From assembly GCA_028697515.1 (NCBI GenBank), contig JAQVEY010000001.1:1-11150 (forward strand): a DNA stretch of 11,150 nt, given 5' to 3'. Origin of the DNA: Bacteroidales bacterium. Its GTDB lineage: Bacteria; Bacteroidota; Bacteroidia; Bacteroidales; ML635J-15. Both the position numbers and the translations under genes were made by a program. Shown one piece after another: positions 1 to 6,198 of the stretch (positions are counted from its first letter, which is position 1; each line of letters opens with the position of its first letter). Under the pieces are notes generated by a model, which searched no databases, had not been told where the DNA came from, and saw nothing but the letters and a program-made list of their open reading frames with translations.

Positions 1-2
1 CA

Positions 3-734
3 AAAGGTGCGGTAAAAATGCACACACTCCTTGATTATGACGGCAATTTGCCAACCTATGTTAATATTACAGATGGTAAAACAGCAGACAATAAAGGTGC
101 TTATGATATTCCATTAGTCAGGCAAAGCGTTATTGTCGCAGATAGATTTTACAATGATTTTTCGTTGCTAAACGTTTGGGACAGCAGTCAAGTATTTTTC
201 GTCATAAGGCATAAAGAGAATATTCAATATGAAAAGATTAAGGAGAACGAACTCCCTGATAATCGCCACCAACATATTCTGATTGATGAAATAATTGTCT
301 TGAAAAATCAGTCATCAAAAGACAAGTATCCTAAGAAGCTTCGGCGTGTTGCCATTTGGGATGATGTGAATCAACAAACCATAGAACTTATTACAAATCA
401 AATGACATGGTCTTGTAATACCATATCTGAACTGTACAAAAGCCGTTGGCAAATTGAAATATTTTTCAGAGACATTAAACAGTTATTGCACATAAAATCA
501 TTTGTCGGAACAAGTGAAAATGCAGTTATGATACAGATTTGGACTGCTCTAATCACAATCTTAATTCTAAAAGCATTAAAAGCATTGGCAAAATACAACT
601 GGTATCTTTCAAACCTAGTTGCTTTTATCAGATTAAACCTATTTGTAAAAGTAGATTTGCAAAATTGGCTCGACAAACCATTTGAAGATGATGTTGGACC
701 TCCAGAACTTTATGTTCAGGGGTCTCTTTTCTAA
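3..734 (+). CDS. IS4-family transposase, 3' part (5' end lies outside the window)
   Basis: The reading frame is open from base 3 (KGAVKMHTLLDYDG...), so the ATG at 18 is internal and the gene is cut by the window edge. The C-terminal half of an IS4-type DDE transposase is clear. Numbering from the ATG at 18, the second catalytic Asp is D42 in VIVADRF. The IS4 signature Y-2-R-3-E-6-K is complete at Y140, R143, E147 and K154, with E147 as the catalytic Glu. The first catalytic Asp would lie upstream of the window. The protein would cut and join the ends of its own insertion sequence. Nothing in the visible part is broken, so the element could be intact. It is on the edge of a block rich in repeats and accessory genes, which fits a mobile region. 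Family assignment is confident; the specific IS name is not. Confidence 0.93.
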   Translation, partial: KGAVKMHTLLDYDGNLPTYVNITDGKTADNKGAYDIPLVRQSVIVADRFYNDFSLLNVWDSSQVFFVIRHKENIQYEKIKENELPDNRHQHILIDEIIVLKNQSSKDKYPKKLRRVAIWDDVNQQTIELITNQMTWSCNTISELYKSRWQIEIFFRDIKQLLHIKSFVGTSENAVMIQIWTALITILILKALKALAKYNWYLSNLVAFIRLNLFVKVDLQNWLDKPFEDDVGPPELYVQGSLF

Positions 735-811
735 TTTTTCAAAAAAAGCATCTGAAATATCAGTATTTTCGTATTTTTGATGCAATTAATAATTTATTTA
801 GGACACTATTG
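735..811 (+). mobile_element. Probable right end of the IS4-type element, with a hairpin
   Basis: The non-coding sequence after the transposase stop holds an interrupted hairpin: GCATC (748-752) pairs with GATGC (779-783), and inside it AAATA pairs with TATTT. The stretch TTTAGGACACTATTG (797-811) is my best guess for the terminal inverted repeat, because it is a short less AT-rich string placed at a sensible distance from the gene. The matching left end is outside the window, so neither the inverted repeat nor a target duplication can be confirmed here. The hairpin could equally act as a weak terminator. From 812 to 884 I see nothing further. Confidence 0.4.
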
Positions 812-884
812 GTACAAAACATAAAATCATTTTGTGTTTCATAATAAAGGAATATTCCTACTTCATTCAATATCAGTTTTTTGA

Positions 885-1967
885 TTAATTACCCAATTTC
901 TCCTTATACATATTAGGAGTCATACCTGTAATATTCTTGAATACGGTAAAAAATGCAGATTTGCTATTAAAACCGCATTCGTAACCAATAGCTTCTATTG
1001 AGTATTTGTTTTTGGGGTCGGAGAGGAGCTTTTTGACTTCTTCGATACGATATTCGTTAATAAACCTGAAAAAGTTCTTACCAAGTTCTACATTTAAAAC
1101 TTCTGTTATGTTGTGTTTGGGAATTTTTAGGTTTTCACTCAACATATTCATATTTATGTCAGGATTTAGATATGCTTTTTCTGTTTCAACATATTTTATA
1201 ATTGCATTTTTGATTTGTGTTTTACGTCTGTCGCTTAATAATGAGTTTTGATATTTTTCTTTTTTTGTTGTCTCTTGTATTTCAGGATAAAAGATTTTTT
1301 GCTGACGTAGTCCGTAAAATCCCAAAATATATATTAATACTAACAATGCCGAATAGTTGTATATGTATTGAGTGATAGTAGTTTCGGGAACACTGACAAC
1401 AACAACACCTACTAAAATTGCCGCTCCACAGTACAGATTGTAGAATACCACAATAAAAAATATCCATTTCAGACTTTTACCACTTTCAATACTGGAAAAC
1501 TCATTTTCAAGTTTTTTCCGGTGGTAAAACACCATTCTTGCACTTAAAAAATTGTATATTATCCACGAAATAATAGAAGCGAACGAAAATGTAAATCTGA
1601 ACCATTGATTGGAGTCGGTTGCAAAGAAATTATTCAGATTCAATTTTTCTTGAAGTACATAAACCATTGCTTCAAATATTATAAATGGAGCAAGATGTAA
1701 AAAGTGAATATTTTTAAGCTTGAAGTCAGGTTTAGTCAAGGATTTTATATATAAGAAAAAAGCTGGATTAAAAAGTAAAAAAGTTGATGAAAGAAGCGGT
1801 ATATCCCATAAATTAATATCAATTGCACAAGTCAGAAATTCAATTCCCAATAAAAAAAGCCATGCTGATAAAATCTTATCTTGTGCCTGAAGGCTTTTCT
1901 TTGCGGCAATTAATATAGCTGCAAACAAACTTTGCGAAAAACCTACCCACACTATTGTTTCCATCAT
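885..1967 (-). CDS. Membrane-anchored AraC-family transcriptional regulator
   Basis: This 360-residue protein joins a membrane half to an AraC-type DNA-binding half. Hydrophobic stretches at about 5-22, 34-53, 59-76, 87-106, 123-142, 167-190 and 201-219 suggest seven transmembrane helices. Residues about 250-356 form the two helix-turn-helix AraC domain, with the family signature at 323-354 (SIEAIGYECGFNSKSAFF, then TGMTPNMYK). Proteins of this design are common in Bacteroidota and probably sense something at or in the membrane, but the ligand and targets cannot be read from sequence. The start is the first of two adjacent ATG codons (1967 and 1964). A TAACTTTG -7 element lies 28 bases upstream. 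The gene is divergent from the ATPase gene, about 147 bases away, and could control it, but nothing visible proves this. Confidence in family is high and in role low. Confidence 0.9.
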   Translation of the reverse strand: MMETIVWVGFSQSLFAAILIAAKKSLQAQDKILSAWLFLLGIEFLTCAIDINLWDIPLLSSTFLLFNPAFFLYIKSLTKPDFKLKNIHFLHLAPFIIFEAMVYVLQEKLNLNNFFATDSNQWFRFTFSFASIISWIIYNFLSARMVFYHRKKLENEFSSIESGKSLKWIFFIVVFYNLYCGAAILVGVVVVSVPETTITQYIYNYSALLVLIYILGFYGLRQQKIFYPEIQETTKKEKYQNSLLSDRRKTQIKNAIIKYVETEKAYLNPDINMNMLSENLKIPKHNITEVLNVELGKNFFRFINEYRIEEVKKLLSDPKNKYSIEAIGYECGFNSKSAFFTVFKNITGMTPNMYKEKLGN

Positions 1968-1995
1968 AATTCAAATAGTTTTGCCTAAACTTATG

Positions 1996-2003
1996 CAAAG
2001 TTA
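1996..2003 (-). promoter_or_regulatory. Bacteroidota-type -7 element of the AraC regulator
   Basis: Read on the minus strand this is TAACTTTG, an exact match to the Bacteroidota -7 consensus TAnnTTTG, 28 bases before the regulator's ATG. No convincing -33 TTTG box is visible upstream, so the call rests on the -7 element and its placement. Confidence 0.5.
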
Positions 2004-2102
2004 ACGAATATATCGGGATTTTATTTTGGAGATGGATTTTTTGTGTTTTCGAATACACAATTATTAAAACATGTAAATTATGCAAGTTTTAATAATATTG
2101 TT

Positions 2103-2110
2103 TATATTTG
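2103..2110 (+). promoter_or_regulatory. Bacteroidota-type -7 element of the ATPase gene; decides its start
   Basis: TATATTTG matches TAnnTTTG exactly and is followed after only four bases (CATT) by ATG at 2115. Transcription would begin at or just before that ATG, giving a leaderless or nearly leaderless mRNA. This argues against the in-frame upstream ATG at 2043, which would put the promoter inside the coding region. The same arrangement recurs at 7927-7941. Confidence 0.65.
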
Positions 2111-2114
2111 CATT

Positions 2115-3359
2115 ATGGGAAATTTTATATACAGAAAACAATACATAAAAAAACTGTTGTCATACAAAGACCAAGACCTTATAAAGGTTGTTACAGGTAT
2201 GCGTAGGTCAGGCAAATCAACGCTTTTAAAAATATATATTAGCGTACTTCAAAATATGGGCATAGAGTCGAAACAAATTCTTTCGCTAAATTTTGAAGAA
2301 ATGGAACTTTTCAAGTATCTCAACGATTTAGACGGCTTATATGCATACATTATTGAACAGTTAGATTTATCAAAACCTTGTTATGTCTTTTTAGACGAAG
2401 TGCAAAATGTAAAAGAGTTTGAGCGTTTGGTGGATGGTTTGTTTGTGAAATCCAATGTTGATATTTACATTACTGGTTCAAATGCAGTTTTATTAAGTGG
2501 TGAGTTGGCAACATTGTTGAGCGGTCGCTATATCGAAATTTCAATTTTGCCTTTTTCGTTTAATGAATATCTCGAAGCTCGTAAAATTGATAGTAGCAAT
2601 AAATATCTAAATTACGAATCATATTTCTTTGATTATGTAAACGAAACCTCTCTGCCCAAAGGCGTAAAATTAAGAGAAAGCGGTTACGATAAAGTTTACG
2701 AATACTTAGAATCTATTTACAAAACAATAATAGAAAAAGACATTACTCAAAGGCATCAAATAAATGATAAAAGGGCATTTGGTAACGTCGTTAAATATGT
2801 GGCTTTCAATATCGGAAACGCAGTTTCTCCAGGCAATATCGCTAATATCTTAAAACAAGACGGGCAAACCACACACAATACTACAGTTGAAAGGTATCTA
2901 GAATACTTGGAAGCGAGTTTTGTTTTTTACAAGCTAAATCGTTTTGACTTGCAAGGGCGAAAACAACTTGCCACACAAGAAAAATATTATTTGGCCGATG
3001 TAGGTTTATTAAATGTTTTAGTAGGCAGAGACCGAAACAGAGACAGAGGACATATTTTGGAAAATATTGTGTACTTAGAATTGCTACGCAGAGGTAATAA
3101 AATTTGGACAGGTACAAGCCGTAATAGCGAAGTGGACTTTGTTTGCAAAACTCCAAATGGCGATATTGAATATTATCAAGTAGCATGGCAAATCATAAAC
3201 GAAATAACCAAAGAACGAGAGTTTGGTGCATTAGAAAAAATAAAAGATAATTACCCAAAGTTTTTACTTACTACAGATAGTTTTACTCAAAATCAGAATG
3301 GAGTGCGACATTTAAATGTGTATAATTGGTTACTTGATACAAATGAAAACGAAAAATAA
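2115..3359 (+). CDS. AAA_14/DUF4143 family ATPase
   Basis: A 414-residue ATPase of the widespread AAA_14 plus DUF4143 architecture. Visible motifs are Walker A GMRRSGKST (28-36), Walker B VFLDE (91-95), a sensor-like ITGSNA (119-124) and LSGRY (135-139), the last typical of the family. The C-terminal DUF4143 part contains LENIVYLELLRRG (about 315-327) followed by EVDF (339-342) and YQV (354-356). That spacing resembles a PD-(D/E)XK nuclease fold, but with Gln where the catalytic Lys usually stands, so cleavage activity is doubtful. The cellular role of this family is poorly known. The frame is open back to ATG 2043 (24 extra residues), but the promoter at 2103-2110 favours 2115, and the family normally starts close to the conserved Y-R-x-x-Y found at residues 6-10. 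It seems monocistronic. A short inverted repeat (ACTCT/AGAGT, 3359-3378) after the stop may aid termination but lacks a T tract. Confidence 0.92.
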   Translation: MGNFIYRKQYIKKLLSYKDQDLIKVVTGMRRSGKSTLLKIYISVLQNMGIESKQILSLNFEEMELFKYLNDLDGLYAYIIEQLDLSKPCYVFLDEVQNVKEFERLVDGLFVKSNVDIYITGSNAVLLSGELATLLSGRYIEISILPFSFNEYLEARKIDSSNKYLNYESYFFDYVNETSLPKGVKLRESGYDKVYEYLESIYKTIIEKDITQRHQINDKRAFGNVVKYVAFNIGNAVSPGNIANILKQDGQTTHNTTVERYLEYLEASFVFYKLNRFDLQGRKQLATQEKYYLADVGLLNVLVGRDRNRDRGHILENIVYLELLRRGNKIWTGTSRNSEVDFVCKTPNGDIEYYQVAWQIINEITKEREFGALEKIKDNYPKFLLTTDSFTQNQNGVRHLNVYNWLLDTNENEK

Positions 3360-3864
3360 CTCTAGCTTATAACAGAGTCTTGACACAATCAGCTACAGGC
3401 TTATCAATTGAAATTAGATAGTTTTAAAATATTATTCATACTATTGCATTCTTTTACTCGAAAATAGAAGTGATTTGAAATAAAAAATAACACTCACCCC
3501 TCTTCCCAACTCCCTATCCTAAAGCCAATTGTAAAATAAATCACTTTTTCGATACAAGTTGTAAAAATATTGCATAGCTTTGAAATTGATTTGTGAGGAA
3601 TCTTCTTTTGAAGTTAGGATATTAAAATAATAATTAAAATTGTATTAAATGGGGGTACAAAAAGATGGGGGAAAGCGTATTTATACATTTGTTTTTGATT
3701 GGGGGAAAATGGATTTTACGTTTTTTGGAAAGGAGTTGGCTGCAAGGCGAGGAAAGAACAACAAAGTACAAACTTGAAACGAAATGAATGAATTGAAAAC
3801 GAAATACTGCAAAAGTTAGATTAATGATAAAAAAATGAATTTCCTATCGCACAATAACCTCTTA
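3360..3864. other. Intergenic stretch holding repeat copy A
   Basis: No gene is supported between the ATPase stop and the controller's operator. It contains repeat copy A (3495-3740), described separately. After the repeat there is an A-rich stretch with a near-duplicated motif: TTGAAACGAAATGAATG at about 3773 and TTGAAAACGAAAT at about 3792. The 135 bases before the repeat show only the weak hairpin directly after the ATPase stop. Confidence 0.6.
3495..3740 (+). repeat. Dispersed repeat, copy A (about 246 bp)
   Basis: The left-most of three direct copies. It aligns end to end with 5881-6126 and 9276-9520, with about 17-18 differences by eye against copy B (roughly 93% identity). Short inverted repeats CCAACTCC (3506-3513) and GGAGTTGG (3732-3739) mark the ends of a 234-bp core. 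An internal palindrome is retained in altered form (CTTCTTTTGAAG here, CTTCTTTAGAAG in B and C). Unlike B and C it lacks the 54-bp left extension with the TCAGCTAGCCGGCTGA palindrome. It has no open frame of note. It could be a MITE-like element or a conserved recombination site; it is the most diverged copy. Confidence 0.85.
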
Positions 3865-3903
3865 ACTATACTTATAGTCCGTTGTACAATAAACTACAAT
3901 TGT
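3865..3903 (+). promoter_or_regulatory. C-box-like operator upstream of the restriction-modification controller
   Basis: A near-perfect palindrome, ACTATA-CT-TATAGT (3865-3878), is followed by CCG and then two further 8-bp palindromes, TTGTACAA (3882-3889) and ACAATTGT (3896-3903). The core ACTTATAGTCCG closely resembles the C-box sequences I recall for controller proteins of type II restriction-modification systems such as PvuII. It sits just upstream of and over the inferred promoter, which is where a controller both activates and later represses its own operon. The palindromes are seen directly; binding by the adjacent XRE protein is inferred. Confidence 0.7.
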
Positions 3904-3912
3904 GCAATTTTG
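3882..3912 (+). promoter_or_regulatory. Inferred promoter of the controller-nuclease operon
   Basis: TTG at 3882-3884 can serve as a -33 box and CAATTTTG at 3905-3912 as a -7 box (one mismatch to TAnnTTTG), with 20 bases between them. The GTG at 3918 follows the -7 box by five bases, so the mRNA would be nearly leaderless. The TTG that could be a start codon at 3882 is better explained as this promoter element. Confidence 0.5.
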
Positions 3913-3917
3913 TACTC

Positions 3918-4142
3918 GTGGACATAAAAGAAAAAATAGGAATAAGATTAAGAGAATTAAGAAAGCTAAAAGGTCTTAGTCAAGAAAAATTTGCATTTGA
4001 ATGTGAACTAGATAGAACCTATATTGCAAGTATTGAGCAAGGGAAAAGAAATGTTTCTATTGTCAATATTGAAAAAATAGCAAAAGCACTTAATATGTCC
4101 GTTTACGATTTTTTTAAAACAGACATATTTGAAAATGATTAA
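3918..4142 (+). CDS. XRE-family controller protein (C protein) of a restriction-modification system
   Basis: A 74-residue protein that is almost entirely one XRE helix-turn-helix domain: LRELRKLKGLSQEKFAFE, then LDRTYIASIEQGKRNVS and IEKIAKALNMSVYDFF. The stretch SQEKFA...DRTYIASIEQGKRN is characteristic of type II C proteins, and the length matches theirs. A C protein delays nuclease expression until the new host's DNA is methylated, by activating and then repressing its own operon. Here it comes first in a C-R operon, with a C-box-like operator at 3865-3903. The frame extends back to TTG 3882, but the inferred promoter lies inside that extension, so GTG 3918 is preferred; it also yields the usual C-protein N-terminus. 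Its stop overlaps the nuclease start (ATGATTAA, 4135-4142), suggesting translational coupling. Confidence 0.85.
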   Translation: MDIKEKIGIRLRELRKLKGLSQEKFAFECELDRTYIASIEQGKRNVSIVNIEKIAKALNMSVYDFFKTDIFEND

Positions 4143-4707
4143 AGTAAATGATTTTGTAGTATTATCAAAAAAGACAAGTGGAATAGAAGTTAATTCTGTT
4201 GGGTTTGTTGAAGAAATTAAAGAAAAAAAAGCTAAAATATTTTTCATTGGAAAACTAAAAGAAGTAATTCTTGATGTTTCGTTGATAAAGTTTTTAGATG
4301 TTACTAAGACTGGTAAACCACACAAATATAAGATTTGCAATGTTTGTCATATTCTAAAAGAAGATTTTAAGGATTTTGATATAAATCAAACTGACGCAAT
4401 GGGAAGAAAAACGACACGTCCAACTTGTATAGAATGCAGGAAAAAAATTGATGGAGTCGCATTGAAAGCGTCAGAAAAGAAAAGAATGTTAGCTGAAAAA
4501 CCTGATATATTCTTTGTTTGCCCAATATGTAAAAAAGCTTCGATACCTGGTGTTACGGCAAATTTGGTAATTGATCATAATCACGAAACAGGTAATGCAA
4601 GGACATGGATTTGCGATAGTTGTAACACTGGGCTTGGTCGTTTTAAAGATGATATTGGATTATTAAAAGAAGCAATAAATTACCTAAAAAAATATAAGAA
4701 AGTTTAA
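4135..4707 (+). CDS. Putative type II restriction endonuclease, endonuclease-VII-like HNH fold
   Basis: A 190-residue protein. After a beta-rich N-terminal part (about 1-60, resembling a small SH3-like barrel) come two zinc-binding modules. The first has Cys pairs C68/C71 and C98/C101. The second has C129/C132 and C160/C163, framing IDHNHETG (D147, H148, H150) and CNTGLGRF (N164). The second module matches the recombination endonuclease VII type of beta-beta-alpha-metal nuclease, with H148 the likely catalytic base and D147 a metal ligand. This fold is known among type II restriction enzymes. Its place after a controller gene and tail-to-tail with a DNA methyltransferase makes a restriction role the best reading; the recognition sequence is unknown. 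Start: ATG 4135 overlapping the controller stop; TTG 4129 is an in-frame alternative. Its stop (4705-4707) overlaps the methyltransferase stop. A phage-derived or homing nuclease is the less likely alternative. Confidence 0.82.
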   Translation: MIKVNDFVVLSKKTSGIEVNSVGFVEEIKEKKAKIFFIGKLKEVILDVSLIKFLDVTKTGKPHKYKICNVCHILKEDFKDFDINQTDAMGRKTTRPTCIECRKKIDGVALKASEKKRMLAEKPDIFFVCPICKKASIPGVTANLVIDHNHETGNARTWICDSCNTGLGRFKDDIGLLKEAINYLKKYKKV

Positions 4708-5498
4708 AATAGTTCAGGTGGCATCATTGCTAATCTTTTAATCGCCAAGTCAGTATATTCTTTTGATATTTCCATTCCAAGAAAATTTCGTTTATTTAAT
4801 TTTGCCATTTTACAAGTTGTCCCAGAACCGCACATAGGGTCAAAAACCAAATCACCTTCGTTTGTCCACGATAAAATATGATCATGTGCTAATTTTTCTG
4901 GGAAAATGGCTGTATGTTGAAATGCAATTTTATCATTAGTCGACCCCCCAAGCCCAACAGCATAACTCCAAATATTAGTTAAAGTTTTTTCCTTTTTTAA
5001 TTCGCCAACTACTTTTTTATTAATGCCATCTGCCTTTTTGTTTGTAACTAATTTTTCTATTCCGTGTCTTGCTGTCTTTGTTTTTATTGGGTTGAACGTG
5101 TTAACTTTTTCTTTTGAAAAAACAAACATAAATTCATAGCAATTTGTATATGCGTTAGAACGCATAAATGGTGTGTTTTTCTTCTGATAAATCATTATAT
5201 CGTGAACATTAAAACCAACTTCCTGAAAATATATGCACTGTTTAAAACTCGTTAAAGTCCTGTCCCCATTTTTAATTTTATCACCAACGACCCAAACAAC
5301 GACTCCACCTGTTTTCATTACACGAAATAATTCTTTAGCGATATTTTCAAAATCAAAATGAAAACCGTTATAATTTCGTAAATCGTCATACGGTGGCGAA
5401 GTAACCACTAAATTAATACATTCATTCGGTAAACTCTGCATTCCTTCAAGGCAATCAATATTGTAAATATTGTTTATTTCAAAATTTCCAACTTTCAT
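4704..5498 (-). CDS. Beta-class DNA methyltransferase (N4-cytosine or N6-adenine), modification subunit
   Basis: A 264-residue S-adenosylmethionine-dependent DNA methyltransferase. Catalytic motif IV is TSPPY (33-37) and the cofactor-binding motif I is FDPMCGSGTT (219-228). IV preceding I gives the permuted beta-class order, with the target-recognition region expected between about 130 and 190. SPPY occurs in both N4-cytosine and some N6-adenine enzymes, so the modified base cannot be fixed. It would protect host DNA from the endonuclease encoded convergently on the other strand; the two stop codons overlap at 4704-4707, leaving no room for a terminator between them. All motifs are intact and the length is normal for a small type II enzyme. 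It has its own promoter (TATCTTTG, 19 bases upstream of the ATG), separate from the controller operator, so early unregulated methylase expression is plausible. Confidence 0.93.
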   Translation of the reverse strand: MKVGNFEINNIYNIDCLEGMQSLPNECINLVVTSPPYDDLRNYNGFHFDFENIAKELFRVMKTGGVVVWVVGDKIKNGDRTLTSFKQCIYFQEVGFNVHDIMIYQKKNTPFMRSNAYTNCYEFMFVFSKEKVNTFNPIKTKTARHGIEKLVTNKKADGINKKVVGELKKEKTLTNIWSYAVGLGGSTNDKIAFQHTAIFPEKLAHDHILSWTNEGDLVFDPMCGSGTTCKMAKLNKRNFLGMEISKEYTDLAIKRLAMMPPELF

Positions 5499-5517
5499 TT
5501 TGATTTATTTTAAAATA

Positions 5518-5525
5518 CAAAGATA
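5518..5525 (-). promoter_or_regulatory. Bacteroidota-type -7 element of the methyltransferase gene
   Basis: Read on the minus strand this is TATCTTTG, an exact TAnnTTTG match 19 bases before the methyltransferase ATG. No clear -33 box is visible. There is no C-box-like palindrome here, unlike in front of the controller gene. Confidence 0.55.
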
Positions 5526-5826
5526 ATAAAAACTTTTAAATTGATACTTATAATCTACAATATTTTGAAGTATTTATCAACAAAATGTTCGACATACAGG
5601 CAAACATTATTTTACCAATGAAAAATCTATTTTTACACATACAAAGAAAATTTGTAATCTTATGCAGTATTTCGTTTTATTTGACAAGTTTGTAAATGAT
5701 TGAAGAACAGAACGCCCAGCCTATAATATGCGGTATGTTTTATTGCCGAGTGAGTGCTAAAATGAAAGGTTGTGGCTCGCTTCATACTTCATCTGGGTTT
5801 GACAGTGAAATACTCCGAGTCAGAGT
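5526..5826. other. Non-coding stretch with a less AT-rich structured block at 5696-5826
   Basis: No supported gene. Bases 5526-5695 are AT-rich and featureless to me. From about 5696 the composition rises in G+C (GCCCAGCCTATAATATGCGG, then a run through 5826) and ends in a small hairpin, TACTC (5811-5815) with GAGTA (5823-5827), directly at the left edge of repeat copy B. The block resembles intergenic repeats I recall from other Bacteroidota genomes, but that is memory rather than evidence in the window. It is not a protein or tRNA gene. Confidence 0.45.
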
Positions 5827-6126
5827 AAAATACAGTCCGCTCAGCTAGCCGGCTGATTATCCACTACAAAAAAAATTGCCCACCCCTCTTTCCAACTCCC
5901 TATCTTCCAGCCAATTGTAAAATAAATAACTTTTTCGATACAAGTTATAAAAATATTGCATAGCTTTGAAACTGATTTGTGAGGAATCTTCTTTAGAAGT
6001 TAGGATATTAAAATAATAATTAAAATTGTATTAAATGGGGGTACAAAAAGATGGGTGAAAAGCGTATTTATACATTTGATTTTAGTTGGAGGAAAACGGA
6101 TTTTGCGTTTTTGGGAAGGAGTTGGC
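5827..6126 (+). repeat. Dispersed repeat, copy B (300 bp, extended form)
   Basis: Matches copy C (9223-9520) almost base for base. The only differences are one A in a poly-A run and a cluster of about six changes within 6080-6106. The left extension (5827-5880), absent from copy A, carries the palindrome TCAGCTAGCCGGCTGA (5841-5856), which can fold as CAGC/GCTG. The core inverted repeats are CCAACTCC (5892-5899) and GGAGTTGG (6118-6125). The near identity of B and C implies recent duplication or ongoing homogenisation. It stands between the restriction-modification module and the HEPN gene. From its end to the next start codon (6127-6198) I see no strong promoter. Confidence 0.9.
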
Positions 6127-6198
6127 GTTCATTGTAAAGCATCTCCGTAAACAGCAATAACAAAACAAACAACTAATTTTTCCATTTTTATAAAGCAG

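Noticed and set aside
2881..3186. Minus-strand 101-residue open frame inside the ATPase gene
   Set aside because: It is the antisense shadow of a well-supported conserved coding region and its sequence shows no domain.
3600..3690. Short ATG frame in the repeat (MGVQKDG)
   Set aside because: In copies B and C it stops after a few codons (ATG at 6033 reaches TGA after seven residues), so it is not a conserved peptide.
3882..3917. Extended N-terminus of the controller from the TTG codon at 3882
   Set aside because: The added residues cover the inferred -33 and -7 boxes and part of the operator; GTG 3918 gives a protein of normal C-protein length.
4008..4340. Minus-strand 110-residue open frame across the controller and nuclease genes
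   Set aside because: It overlaps two genes with clear domains on the other strand and has no recognisable motif or promoter.
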